From contig NC_068939.1 in the NCBI RefSeq assembly GCF_016801865.2, positions 120,661,010 to 120,725,009 of the forward strand: DNA of 64,000 nucleotides, given 5' to 3'. The position numbers and the translations under genes are program-made. This DNA comes from Culex pipiens pallens. Its lineage: Eukaryota > Arthropoda > Insecta > Diptera > Culicidae. The stretch's first letter is position 1; every line of letters starts with the position of its first letter. The notes below the pieces were generated by a model. It saw nothing but the letters and a program-made list of their open reading frames with translations. It was not told the DNA's origin and did not search any database. Shown one piece after another: positions 23,365-35,109 of this stretch.

Positions 23365-26300
23365 AAATAAGAATGAGCACATTTTCTTTAGATAGTTTAA
23401 TACAAAATCCCATTTTATCCAATTAAAAAACCTGATTTTTGAACAAATCGTTTCAAAATGTTTGTGAAGACTTGTTAAGCAGGTCTTGTTTGCATTATAA
23501 AGACAGATCTTCAAAATATTAGTTTTTTAAGTAAAAATATTTGAAATTTGTCGTATAGAAATCGTCAGAATTTGAATTTTGTGCATTGAAAAATGCAGGA
23601 AACAAAGATCATTAAATTTGCCTCTCAAAACAAAAAAATAGTACTTACTATTAAAAACATTGAAAATGGTATCAATAGTTATCGTGATATCGTAAGCTAA
23701 AAATTAAAGATGAGTAACTTTTTTTTTATTTTTTTTCAGTTTTTATAGTGATGTGTTTTTTAAGCCCTTTTTTATTTTATCCCTGAAATGATTATTTATA
23801 AAAGAGCCTAAGTAATTTTTGCTTGCAGTATGATATTACATCTATAAATGGGGTACTCTAATACATATAAATAAAATCGAACTAATAAAATAGAGTCAAT
23901 GGCACCCGGGTATGGAGGATGAATTTTGGGTCATAGGGATTTTCAACGGATTTTGAAACTTTACAGGTTCTTCGCAATGAACGTTAAATCTAATTAAAGA
24001 GTTGTGTAGGTGACATTTTAAGAAAACTTTGCTGAAAAAAATACGTTCCCAGAACAAATCTAAAAATATATTTTTTTAATTGCTTGAAAAGTAACTGAAT
24101 TTTTAAAAATCTCCACTTTCAATGTTGTAGCCTTCAAACAAGAACACTGTTGAATGATTTGTTCTGATCCTTTCTTTGTATTTGAGCATCATTTTTATTT
24201 CATTTGACTCAATGTCACCCCTTCTAAGAGGTGAAAATGGGACAATTTTCAAACGATTGGCATTTAGTAGAGTTCATCAAGTTTCACCATAATTTTGAAA
24301 AATGATGATAAACTATTTAAGAACAATCCTACGTTATCAGTTTTTTGAAAACATTTGAATGATTTTTGTAAAAAAGCGAACGTAAATAAAAATTAAATTA
24401 ATAAAATAACTAAACATAAATCATTAAAAAAAATAACGACCAATTTAAAAATAAGGAGTCAGTATAACAAATATTTTGTACATTTTAATGTATGGATTTT
24501 CCAACAGCTTGGTAATGTTTAAAGTTTGTCGATTGTATTGAATTTTGGGTTAACACTTTTTGCCTTTCTTACTTAAGAAAGGTATAAGATTTTTTTAAAT
24601 TAATTCGATTCGATTATAGCCATGCAACTACAATTTCCCAAAACTATCACCTTCAGTACACCGCCAGGATCCTTCTTTAACTTTCCGTTGTCGCACTGTC
24701 AAGACAAACAAGCGCCAAAAGTTTAAAGAGTTCCTCGAGTCCTGGACGTGGTCGCACCGAAGCAGCACAGCAGCGTCGTCCGACCACGGCACTTTTGCTA
24801 GACCCCGACGTGAAGCATAACAACAGGCGCAAGGGGCTTCGTTTCGTCGTTTCGCCTGAACGTAGATCTTCTGATTCATGCTTCTTATCCGCTGCCACCA
24901 CAGCGCTGCATGCAACCTTTCGTTTATGTTCCGGATTTCCCGGCCTGAAGTGGTTGGTTTGGCTGGGGGTGTGAGGGTTAAGGGAAAGGGGCTCACAAAG
25001 CGTTTTTCCACTTCTTCTCTTGTGCACCATTCATCCATTCGTTCAATATTTACACTTGATATTTGTTGTTCGAAATTGCAAAAAGCAGCAGCTTGAAGTT
25101 GGTAGAGCTCAACCCCCTTAAGGGACAGACTACGTCTTAGTCCCGGATTTCGAAGTTAGGTTGAGGGGCACTGTTAAAAGCATAAAATATTCACACAAAA
25201 AAATAAAATATTTCTAACCAAACGGATATCTGGTCTACGAATGTCACTCCCCGGTCCAGAACAACCATGGTCTGGAGTCATGGTCTGTTTGGTTTGTGTC
25301 GGGACAAGGCCAGCCCCTCGCTCAAATGAAAGTCAGAAACAAAAGCCCTTTTTGCAAGAATTGTCACTGTATCAGCCTTTTGTCCCTTATCACACCCTCC
25401 CACTTTTTTGAGGGGCAAGGCTGGTGCCATCTTGTGGTCTACCACCGGAGATCCGAAGGAGTTGGAGCTGAAATGTGCATCGCCGTTTTCTTCCAGAAAC
25501 CACAGACTTTAAATATTGAGAGGTGGAGAAGGGTAGTGGGGGAAATGCAGATAGTGACAATGAGCAGACTAAATTTCTGCTGGATGAAAAGCCAAGACTG
25601 TTCCTTTTGGATTGCCTTTGTCGAAGCGCAAAACCTAAGGATTGTGGGTTCTGATTCAGATATATCACAGGAAAACAGACCTCTGGCACTGTTGATTTAT
25701 CTCCAAGCTAAATTTGAATGAAATGAAATTACTTCCTTCCCTTCGCAAAAGGATGTGATATTATGACGTCATAAGTTCACATATTTCAACTGAGAAAGCA
25801 GTGAATCTGTATTGGAGCAGGAAAGAAGATCAACACTGACAGAAAGATGTCAAAAAGACAGTAGGATGTGTTTGAACGAAAGATCTCACTACTACACTAA
25901 AGCAAAATAAAGTAATAGTTGTGTGATTATGACAACCAACAAACAATACAGCAGGGTTGCCAGTGAAAACTTCAAAATACTTTTCTACATTCTATTTAAA
26001 ATAGTTCCAAAGGAAACATTATTCTTTCCCCCAAACAAACTCATACATTGCTCAACTCTCATCGGAATTGCACATTTTCCGGGGGCTTTGTTTGCATTCT
26101 ATACGGTCTGTGATCTCTTCATGCACACACACACACTAATCTGGCCTGCACTTGTGAGTAATTTTCCAATTTTCAAGTGAGTGCACTATTCACACTCACA
26201 TCTCAGTGCATGTGCGGTTTTTTCCCAGCAGAAGAAGGGAAATGATAATGTCTGGGAGTTGAAAATCCTTTGCAAGTTAAATGCACTCAATGACTGCAGG

Positions 26301-26425
26301 AATGAATTATGCAGAATGATCCGAGGAACGGTTGTGGTGTGGAAAGTAAAACGTTTGCTTATCATGGAGCGACATATTTTTGAAGGCATTGAATCGTAAA
26401 AATGAGCAAATTTTGAAGTTTTAAA
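23365..26425. other. Unrecognised, mostly unique sequence
   Basis: About 3.1 kb. 23370-24600 is AT-rich. A small inverted pair CTTTCTTACTTAAGAAAG lies near 24560. 24630-25110 has balanced composition with overlapping minus-strand frames of 136 and 117 residues and a plus-strand frame of 72. They are in different phases over the same bases and lack motifs, so I do not call a gene. The frame at 25296-25721 (141 residues) is mirrored by a 99-residue frame on the other strand and is also unsupported. Confidence 0.35.
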
Positions 26426-26429
26426 AGGT

Positions 26430-27781
26430 GGGTAATTCTCTACCAACTCACACGAAATCGGGAAAAGTTGCCCCGACCCCTCTTCGATTTGCGTGAAACT
26501 TTGTCCTATGGGGTAACTTTTGTCCCTGATCACGAATCCGAGGTCCGTTTTTTGATATCTCGTGACGGAGGGGCGGTACGACCCCTTCCATTTTTGAACA
26601 TGCGAAAAAAGATGTGTTTTTCAATAATTTGCAGCCTGAAACGGTGATGAGATAGAAATTTGGTGTCAAAGGGACTTTTATGTAAAATTAGACGCCCGAT
26701 TTGATGGCGTACTCTGAATTCCGAAAAAAACGTATTTTTCATCGAAAAAAACACTAAAAAAGTTTTAAAAATTCTCCCATTTTCCGTTACTCGACTGTAA
26801 AAAATTGTGGAACATGTCATTTTATGGGAAATTTAATGTACTTTTCGAATCTACATTGTCCCAGAAGGGTCATTTTTTCATTTAGAACAAAATTTTTCAT
26901 TTTAAAATTTCGTGTTTTTTCTAACTTTGCAGGGTTATTTTTTAGAGTGTAACAATGTTCTACAAAGTTGTAGAGCAGACAATTACAAAAATTTTGATTT
27001 ATAGACATAAGGGGTTTGCTTATAAACATCACGAGTTATCGCGATTTTACGAAAAAAAGTTTTGAAAAAGTTACTTTTTGCGTTTTTCTTCGTTTCGTCG
27101 TCCGTGTCTGTCGCGGGTGACTATGAACGGCCATGATCGATGACGACCAACTTTTTCAAAACTTTTTTTCGTAAAATCGCGATAACTCTTGATGTTTATA
27201 AGCAAACCCCTTATGTCTATATATCAAAATTTTTGTAATTGTCTGCTCTAAAATTTTGTAGAACACTGTTACACTCTAAAAAATAACCCTGCAAAGTTAG
27301 AAAAAACACGAAATCTTAAAATGAAAAATTTTGTTCTAAATGAAAAAATGACCCTTCTGGGTCAATGTAGATTCGAAAAGTACATTAAATTTCCCATAAA
27401 ATGACATGTTCCAAAATTTTTTACAGTCGAGTAACGGAAAATGGGAGAATTTTTAAAACTTTTTTAGTGTTTTTTTCGATGAAAAATACGTTTATTCGGA
27501 ATTCTGAGTACGCCATCAAATCGGGCGTCTAATTTTACATAAAAGTCCCTTTGACACCAAATTTCTATCTCATCACCGTTTAAGGCTGCAAATAATTGAA
27601 AAACACATCTTTTTTCGCATGTTCAAAAATGGAAGGGGTCGTACCGCCCCTCCGTCACGAGATATCAAAAAACGGACCTCGGATTCATGATCAGGGACAA
27701 AAGTTACCCCATAGGACAAAGTTTCACGCAAATCGAAGAGGGGTCGGGGCAACTGCTGTGTGAGTTGGCGGAGAATTACCC
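26430..27781. mobile_element. Palindromic DNA element, copy 1, with 4-bp TSD (1,352 bp)
   Basis: The arms are about 640 bp and near-complementary around a centre at about 27080-27150 that contains CGTCCGTGTCTGTCGCGGG. The ends are GGGTAATTCTC and its complement GAGAATTACCC. AGGT at 26426-26429 and 27782-27785 is a 4-bp target duplication. A second full copy at 52907-54142 shows the same ends and its own 4-bp duplication. No transposase frame is present; the open frames inside are mirrored pairs. Confidence 0.8.
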
Positions 27782-27801
27782 AGGTATTTTCAGATTCAGA
27801 T

Positions 27802-27944
27802 CTTCTTGTCTTCTTGTCTTCTTGTCTTCTTGTCTTCTTGTCTTCTTGTCTTCTTGTCTTCTTGTCTTCTTGTCTTCTTGTCTTCTTGTCTTCTTGTCTT
27901 CTTGTCTTCTTGTCTTCTTGTCTTCTTGTCTTCTTGTCTTCTTG
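27802..27944 (+). repeat. (TTCTTGTC)n octamer array, about 18 units
   Basis: A near-perfect 8-bp repeat that starts 16 bases after the target duplication of the palindromic element. Its complement forms the arrays at 31146-31389 and 31611-32284. All three frames are open with the same peptide pattern, so the frames here are not genes. Confidence 0.95.
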
Positions 27945-28566
27945 ACGTTCTCTCAATCAGCAATTTTCTTGTGCATAACTTTGTTTATTTCTGGATGTCG
28001 TATTCTAAACCAACCAAAACGAATCGTAAATTGGCTCAATACTTCAATCACAACTCGTTTCGCTACATTTCCCAAGGATTCCCTCCGTATTTGCAAGACT
28101 TCACGTCGGTAATATTTTACGCCACGATAAAGCCCAAACGATTGCTTTTATGAATAACTTTCTGCTCAGGAAGCGAATCCTTACCAGGACCCTTGCCCCG
28201 CTAGTAACCCGTTTGAGCATTGCCATCACGTGCCACTCTTTACACGTGTTCCATCATTAGCAATCATAGGCGTAGCGAATGAAAGAGGCACAATCCCCCT
28301 TGCACCCTTCAACCCTCAGAATCCATATTGAAGGCCTGTCACGCATTCGGCGCCCAAGTCAAACCAGATACAGGAAGCCAGATACTAACCAGAAGAGGAG
28401 CCCGGCGTTGGCAGCATCCGGCGCTATCAAAAGCTTTAATGTTCTCTAATGAAGTCAGAAGACCGTTGAGATGAAGAAAAAAGCCCACCAAACAGAGCCG
28501 ATGTGGGCTGATAAAGGACGGTCTGGGCAGAGGAGGGCGTAATGAAGTTTCACACGCATTACGATG
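27945..28566. other. Unique spacer
   Basis: About 620 bases of balanced composition with no recognised gene, RNA or repeat. Confidence 0.4.
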
Positions 28567-28865
28567 GTTTTGACAAAGAACTTTGTCCTAAGGTTTCTAT
28601 ACGTGGTGTCAATCCAAAATTTTCGCGAAGCGAAAACGTTACGTGACGAATTCCCCTCTCGGCAAATTTCCCCTCTTTTTGGTGCACGCTGGTTGGATGA
28701 ACGAACGTTTCCCAATCAGTCAATCGAGAGACGTGAGATTGATGTATCTAAAATCTCCCCCACTCCACCTCATAATTTTCGGATCGTCGACGAGCCAACA
28801 AAACTCGGCTCGGTCGGTCCCGAAAATTCATTCTATTGCTGGACGTCGACGAGGACACATCAGAA

Positions 28866-28935
28866 GCAGATGGCCTGGTGGCCCGGTAGCAGATGGCCTG
28901 GAGGTCCGGGGGCAGATGGCTTGGAGGCAAGGACC
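28866..28935. repeat. Short GC-rich reiterated block in element B (also 22705-22775 in A)
   Basis: Three imperfect units of the type CAGATGGCCTGG(A/T)GG(C/T)CCGG occur in tandem inside the unique end of the element. The same triplet occurs inverted in element A. Confidence 0.6.
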
Positions 28936-28989
28936 AGCTAAGACATGCCAGTCGCGGGAGTCGATCATTGGAACTGGCCACCACCTGGA

Positions 28990-30545
28990 GTGGCCGGAGG
29001 CCCCGCGGATGTTCCGATGGGGGGACATTTTCCGGACCGTAAGAGTTGTGGCAATATGGGTATCAAACTTTATGGTTTTTGATACCGGACGTGAAATTTG
29101 ACATTTTGGCAGGAGTGGCCACAATCCGGAGTGGCCGGAGGCCCCGCGGATGTTCCGATGGGGGGACATTTGCCGGACCGTAAGAGTTGGGGCAATATGG
29201 TTATCAAACTTTAGGGATTTTGATACTGGACATGAAATTTTACATTTCGGCAGTAGTGGCCACAATCCGGAGTGGCCGGAGGCCCCGCGGATGTTCCGAT
29301 GGGGGGTCATTTGCCGGACCGTAAGAGTTGGGGCAATATGGTTATCAAACTTTAGGGATTTTGATACTGGACATGAAATTTTACATTTCGGCAGTAGTGG
29401 CCACAATCCGGAGTGGCCGGAGGCCCCGCGGATGTTCCGATGGGGGACATTTGCTGGACCGTAAGAGTTGGGGCAATATGGTTATCAAACTTTAGGGATT
29501 TTGATACTGGACATGATATTTGACATTTTGGCAGTAGTGGCCACCACCTGGAGTGGCCGGAGGCCCCGCGGATGTTCCGATGGGGGGACATTTGCAGAAC
29601 CGTAAGAGTTGGGGGAATATGGGTATCAAACTTTATGGTTTTTGATACTGGACATGAAATTTGACATTTCGGCAGTAGCGGCAACAATCCGGAGTGGCCG
29701 GAGGCCCCGCGGATGTTCCGATGGGGGGACATTTGCCGAACCGTAAGAGTTGGGGCAATATGGGTATCAAACTTTATGGTATTTGATACTGAACATGAAA
29801 TTTGACATTTCGGCAGTAGTGGCCACAATCCGGAGTCTCCGGCCACTCCGGATTGTGGCGGATGTTCCGATGGCGGGACATTTGCCGAACCGTAAGAGTT
29901 GGGGGAATATGGGTATCAAACTTTAGGGATTTTGATACTGGACATGAAATTTGACATTTCGGCAGTAGTGGCCACAATCCGGAGTGGCCAGAGGCCCCGC
30001 GGATGTTCCGATGGGGGGACATTTGCCGGACCGTAAGAGTTGGGCAATATGGGTATCAAACTTTATGGTTTTTGATACTGGACATGAAATTTGACATTTC
30101 GGCAGTAGCGGCCACAATCCGGAGTGGCCGAAGGCCCCGCGGATGTTCCGATGGGGGGACATTTGCTGGACCGTAAGAGTTGGGCTTGGGGAAATATGGG
30201 TATGGGACCATCCATAAACCACGTGGACACTTTTTTGGGAATCTGTTACCCCCCCCCCCCCCTTCGTGGACAATTGTCCATACAAAAAAAATCTTATTTG
30301 TATGGGTCGTGGACAATCGCCATACCCCCCCCCCCCCCTAAAGTGTCCACGTGGTTTATGGATGGTCCCTATCAAACTTTATGGTTTTTGATACCGGACA
30401 TGAAATTTGACATTTTGGCAGTAGTGGCCACAATCCGGAGTGGCCAGAGGCCCCGCGGATGTTCCGATGGGGGGACATTTGCCAAACCGTAAGAGTTGGG
30501 GCAATATGGGTATCAAACTTTAGGGATTTTGATACTGGACATAAA
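28990..30545 (-). repeat. 141-bp tandem array in element B, about 10 units
   Basis: This is the reverse complement of the 20407-22665 array. Unit boundaries can be followed by GGGGACATTTGCCGGACCG at about 141-bp steps from 29020 to 30470. One unit has a local inverted duplication at 29818-29860, and one is split by the MITE at 30204-30369. Confidence 0.9.
30204..30369. mobile_element. MITE with perfect 27-bp TIRs and TAT target duplication
   Basis: GGGACCATCCATAAACCACG extends to a 27-bp left terminal repeat (30204-30230). Its exact complement is at 30343-30369. TAT at 30201-30203 and 30370-30372 duplicates the single TAT of the uninterrupted 141-bp unit (GGGTATCAAAC), so the other units are empty sites. 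Two C runs of about 14 lie inside. A 3-bp duplication is compatible with the PIF/Harbinger superfamily, but this is not proven. Confidence 0.85.
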
Positions 30546-31145
30546 AAGTTGCATTTGGCCATTATCTGAAATTAAGCAGTTAAAATATATTGCTTATAAG
30601 GCAGGAAGTAATAAATAGACTACTGCGATGCACATTTTTTTTGTGCCACTGTGAAAATCTGTTTCTGGAAATTTAGAATAACTATCTCGTAATCATTAAG
30701 AGCCCTGTAAAGGGTAGTTTTTAATGTCTGCTGTTCAAATTTCCTTTACTGCCGCCGATTGCTTGCAACAGCCTTGCAAAAACATTCCCGCATCTTGGTA
30801 ACTTTCGAGTGGTGAAGGAAAGTAAATTGATTTCACTTCGATTTTTATTTCTGCTCCACTTGCAATTTCCGTCCCCTTAGTTCGATAGGACGGTTATTAT
30901 AAGGGGGGAATTTGGACCGGACATTCTAATCGAAAATTTCAACAATCATCTTGCAAAGTTCTTTGTCATACTGGTCATGTGTAACATAACCACCTGCACC
31001 TTTTTTTGTGCGTGTTTGGGTGATGGGCATTACCGGATCGTGAAGAAAAAGATCCAGCAAGAGCTGCTGGTAACATCATTACAAATTAAAAGACAAGATA
31101 ACAAAACACGATAACAAAAAGATAACCACACCAAAAGGCAACAAA

Positions 31146-31389
31146 ACAAGAAGACAAGAAGACAAGAAGACAATAAGGCAAGAAGGCAAGAAGGCAAGAA
31201 GACAAGAAGACAAGAAGACAAGAAGACAAGAAGACAAGAAGACAAGAAGACAAGAAGACAAGAAGACAAGAAGACAAGAAGACAAGAAGACAAGAAGACA
31301 AGAAGACAAGAAGACAAGAAGACAAGAAGACAAGAAGACAAGAAGACAAGAAGACAAGAAGACAAGAAGACAAGAAGACAAGAAGACAA
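31146..31389 (-). repeat. (GACAAGAA)n octamer array, about 30 units
   Basis: The complement of TTCTTGTC. The left side decays through degenerate units from about 31090. Open frames on the minus strand simply translate the array. Confidence 0.95.
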
Positions 31390-31402
31390 TTGTAACAACA
31401 AG

Positions 31403-31606
31403 TAACATTTTTTCCAGGAGTTCTACAAGAGCTCTTCAAGGTAGCTACAGCATAGCAGTTTGGATCAGGGTAGGATAATATTCTCTTCAAAACTTCTTCA
31501 GGAGTTTGGAAGAGTACTTGAAGAGAGTTTTATCCTACCGCGGTCCAAACTGCTATGCTGTAGCTATCTTGAAGAGCTCTTGTAGAACTCCTGTAAAAAA
31601 ATGTTA
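31403..31606. mobile_element. MITE (204 bp) between two octamer arrays
   Basis: Inverted repeats of about 77 bp: TAACATTTTTTCCAGGAGTT at the left matches the complement of the right end, through TCTACAAGAGCTCTTCAAG and ACAGCATAGCAGTTTGGA. The short centre contains CTTCAAAACTTCTTCAGG. A TA at each end may be target duplication. (GACAAGAA)n arrays lie within about 15 bases on both sides, so it probably inserted into an existing array. Confidence 0.75.
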
Positions 31607-31610
31607 TTGG

Positions 31611-32284
31611 GAAGAAGACAAGGAGACAAGAAGACAAGAAGACAAGAAGTCAAGAAGACAAGAAGACAAGAAGACAAGAAGACAAGAAGACAAGAAGACA
31701 AGAAGACAAGAAGACAAGAAGACAAGAAGACAAGAACACAAGAAGACAAGAAAACAAGAAGACAAGAAGACAAGAAGACAAGAAGACAAGAAGACAAGAA
31801 GACAAGAAGACAAGAAGACAAGAAGACAACATGACAACAAGACAACAAGACAACAAGACAACAAGACAACAAGACAACAAGACAACAAGACAACAAGACA
31901 ACAAGGCAACAAGACAACAAGACAACAAGACAACAAGACAACAAGACAACAAGACAACAAGACAACAAGACAACAAGACAACAAGACAACAAGACAACAA
32001 GACAACAAGACAAGAAGACAAGAAGACAAGAAGACAAGAAGACAAGAAGACAAGAAGACAAGAAGACTAGAAGACAAGAAGACAAGAAGACAACAAGACA
32101 AGAAGACAAGAAGACAAGAAGACAAGAAGACAAGAAGACTAGAAGACAAGAAGACAAGAAGACAAGAAGACAAGAAGACAAGAAGACAAGAAGACAAGAA
32201 GACAAGAAGACAAGAAGACAAGAAGACAAGAAGACAAGAAGACAAGAAGACAAGAAGACAAGAAGACAAGAAGACAAGAAGACC
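31611..32284 (+). repeat. (GACAAGAA)n array with a (GACAACAA)n block, about 84 units
   Basis: GACAAGAA units run from 31611 to about 31825. A pure GACAACAA block follows to about 32010, and then GACAAGAA to the end at AGACCAGAAGATC. The block structure shows unit-level spread of a single-base variant. The 290-residue and other frames are repeat translations. Confidence 0.95.
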
Positions 32285-33427
32285 AGAAGATCTAATTAGA
32301 CTTAATCTTTACATCTGGATTCTTCAGATTCAATTTAATTCTTGCTGGCGTTGCAAAGTAATTAAAAAGCACCACTAAATAAAGCGCATTGAAGCCAGGA
32401 AACCCACTAGAGCAACGGTCAGCTTGTCTGTATAATATCTCTCCACTTAATTTCAGTCGTTTACACCGGACTTCATCCCGTTTCCCCACCAAAATCTCTT
32501 CCACAAGTCCCTCAAATCCCCCCTCAACGTTTCGCAAAATTAATTATGAAGCGTTGTAAAATATTTAAAAAGCAATTTACTTTGCACAACTGCACAAAAT
32601 CCTCCCATTTCGCTGTGCGATACAGGATGAGAACTCATCTTTTGATCAGTAAAAGTGCAACGAGACGAGCATCGAACCCAGCAACGGAATGAATAATATC
32701 TGTTTATCCTGATGTCGAGGAAAAAGCTGATGGAAAGCGTCCCCCCCCCCTTTTTTCCCCCTTCCACCTTCAATGACTTGGGAGCTTTTCGGAAAAGCAG
32801 CGATCCCCAGCTGAGTTGCCATTCTAGAATATCTGGCTCGAAGCAAACTTCAACCAACAACCAAAAAAAAAGAAAGCCAAAAACTGATAAAAAATAATCC
32901 GTCCAGCTAAAGATGGTCGGTTAGTTTGGGGTTCTGTTTGGTTGCCGGCAGCATCCACCATCAGCTCACAGAACCAATATTTGGCCGGGAAAACTCGATA
33001 GGGCTCGGGGGCGTCAGGACAAAATAGCCGGGGCGATTCAATGATTTTTCCTTCTTTTTTTTGTGCTGTGTGTGTGTGTGGAGCGAACCCACCAGGACAC
33101 AGTGGAAGGGAAACGGATATTGAAAATCAATAAAATTAATCCGATGCCCTGCGATGGACAGTTTTTGGATCCGGAGAGGGATTGGGGATTGGGAATCGTT
33201 GCAGCAACTTTTCGTCGTATAGTTTGGTAGCCATTAGATTACTGGCGTTGGAAACATCGTAGGGAAGTTGGGATGGATTCCACCAGTAAGGATCAACTGA
33301 TTTGGGAAAGATTGATTTATTTGATTGGTTTAGAAAATGAATCGTTCAAGAATGCATCAAACGTAATGAATTTCAGTATACAGAATATATAAGTTTCAGA
33401 ATATTTAGGCGTGCTGCATATCAACAC
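32285..33427. other. Unrecognised sequence
   Basis: About 1.1 kb of balanced composition with a run of C's near 32741 and a short GT run near 33069-33080. Frames on both strands overlap (32540-32897) without motifs. No gene is supported. Confidence 0.35.
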
Positions 33428-33747
33428 TGACCGAGCCACGTAGCCCAGTGGTAACGCTTCCGTCTCGTAAGCGGTAGATCGGGGTTCAAATCCCGGCTCG
33501 GATTAACACAACTGGTCATCTTTTCCCTTCTGGAATCGATTACTTAGTAAAGGGAAGGTAGTGTATCGTCACAAACTGGACCTTATCACGACACCTTAGG
33601 GAGGCGACCTATGGAATGTTAACATTAACCTTAACATGTTAACATTAAGTTGAGAATGAAACTGCCACTGAATCCGCTTTGTAAATGCCGGCCCCGATAC
33701 TCTTCATGGGTGTTCCCCTCAGGAACGGAGAAAGATTTACTTTACTT
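33428..33747 (+). mobile_element. tRNA-Thr-like SINE, copy 1 (320 bp)
   Basis: The head TGACCGAGCCACGTAGCCCA has a box-A-like TAGCCCAGTGGTAACGC, an anticodon-like loop CTCGTAA (Thr CGT-like) and a box-B-like GGGTTCAAATCCC. The body holds a near-palindrome of GTTAACATT words and GTAAATGCCGGCCCCGAT (33681-33698). The tail is GATTTACTTTACTT. Three copies with the same non-tRNA body (also 45311-45633 and 51085-51404) show that it is a SINE rather than a functional tRNA gene. Confidence 0.85.
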
Positions 33748-35109
33748 ATAATTACATTTTGGAATTTCTTCTCAAAACTAGATTGGTATTTTTTAGTGTT
33801 CAATTCAACCACAGGAAATCCAATCAGTTTGAGGTTGGATTCCACCAAACAGAAAAGGTTGCAGCTGTTGATTTTGTTCTGGGAATTCCACAAATTTAAA
33901 CCAGGTGGTAACTCCTACTAGTAAATCAATAACTGTCTTTTGCCTTTTTTGGAAAGGCTTAACGTGACCAACACACTTGACACTGAACTTTGGCCGAGTT
34001 TTTTTTCGGAAGGCAATCATCATATCGGATGGTGGAACTTTGCGGTGATCGAGTTTCGGTGCGGTTGCCTTCTGTGAAGGTTTCTCGGTTTGACTTTTCA
34101 GCCAATTAGGCAATTTGCGGTTGAAGGCATTGCAGGGGCTTCTAATGTCATGACTGGCTTGACGGTGGTGACTTTCCCTCTTGAGTGTGTTGTTGCCGAA
34201 GAGTTAGGAAAGTGCTGAAACTGCAGTACTTTTGACTCCAAATTTCTATTTTGTCACCATTTAAAAAATTTCTATGTTTTTACAATTTTTATTCATAATC
34301 TCATCAATTTCACTTTTCCTTTAACGCTAGATACCCTATAAATAAGGCATTCACGTATGTTTAATTCCGCTTCGGACGATTTGCGCTCGGTAATCCAATT
34401 AGAGCGAGAATCCGGCTTGTGCTTCTACTTACGGTTTTGTACCATTACGGTTGCTTGCCGCTGTAACTCCTAAAACAACATTTATCCAAAAACATCCCTA
34501 GAAGAAAGAGCTCTCCAGGTAGAAAAATCATACCCATTTAATTGCCACCCACGGAAAAAGGGAAAGCAAATGAAGCTTCCTGGGCGGTCCACGTGAGGGG
34601 GTATTTTTGGTGGTGATCCTGGAAAAAGCCATACCTTAAGCTTTGACATCTTTACGACCTTCCTAGCACCGGAAATGGTAATCCGAAATCTCCCTTTTCG
34701 CGAGGTGCTGAAACCCATTCCGGACAACTTATTCGCAAATGTGGCGTGTTAAATTCCGATTAATTTGGCCCACCTTCTGCCGTGACAATCGTGTTCCGGA
34801 GGATTCGTTAAGGTCGCCAACCCCCTGCTACAGGACTGCTGTTGTGATTAATGCCAATTGAATCGCGTTGATGGCTTTTTAATGTCACCCAGGTCTGGAC
34901 CATTTCCTAGCTTGACAAGGTTCTGTCTGGCCGGCGTCAAATTGACCAGACTTTCCGAGATATCAATCAATCATTTGTTGTTTAGGCAGGAAATTTCATG
35001 ACCTTTGGCACCTTTTTAAGCTCTCTCGAGAGGGTTGTGAAGCTTCAAACACAGCCTGTGGCTTCATGTTACTTCCTCGTCCCAAGTTAAGGTGTTGGTG
35101 CTGGATGGT
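33748..35109. other. Unrecognised sequence
   Basis: About 1.4 kb, mixed composition, with short frames on both strands (33645-34113, 34482-34727) that share bases and show no motifs. No repeat partner was seen within the window. Confidence 0.35.

Larger units (their letters stand above)
28567..31005 (-). mobile_element. Composite element B, inverted copy of element A
   Basis: The order on the plus strand is the mirror of element A. It starts with TTTTGACAAAGAACTTTGTC, continues with the unique region containing TTTTCGCGAAGCGAAAACG, then the 141-bp array (about 28990-30545), then the unique region ending CCACCTGCACC. The match to A extends to both boundaries, which defines the element independently of flanks. 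B has fewer repeat units than A and carries a MITE at 30204-30369. No coding capacity for mobility was found. Confidence 0.7.

Noticed and set aside
24628..25110. Possible gene (136- and 117-residue minus-strand frames)
   Set aside because: The two frames use the same bases in different phases, a plus-strand frame also overlaps, and no motif, splice structure or homologue is recognisable.
31506..32378. Frames of up to 290 residues rich in RRQEDKKT or SSCLLVFL
   Set aside because: They are translations of the GACAAGAA octamer array. Every phase gives the same peptide because 8 is not a multiple of 3 and no register yields a stop.
33428..33500. Functional tRNA-Thr gene
   Set aside because: The same tRNA-like head with the same non-tRNA body occurs three times and the anticodon stem has mismatches, so it is a SINE head. 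The heads at 10460, 3622-3695 and 45100-45167 were rejected for the same reason.
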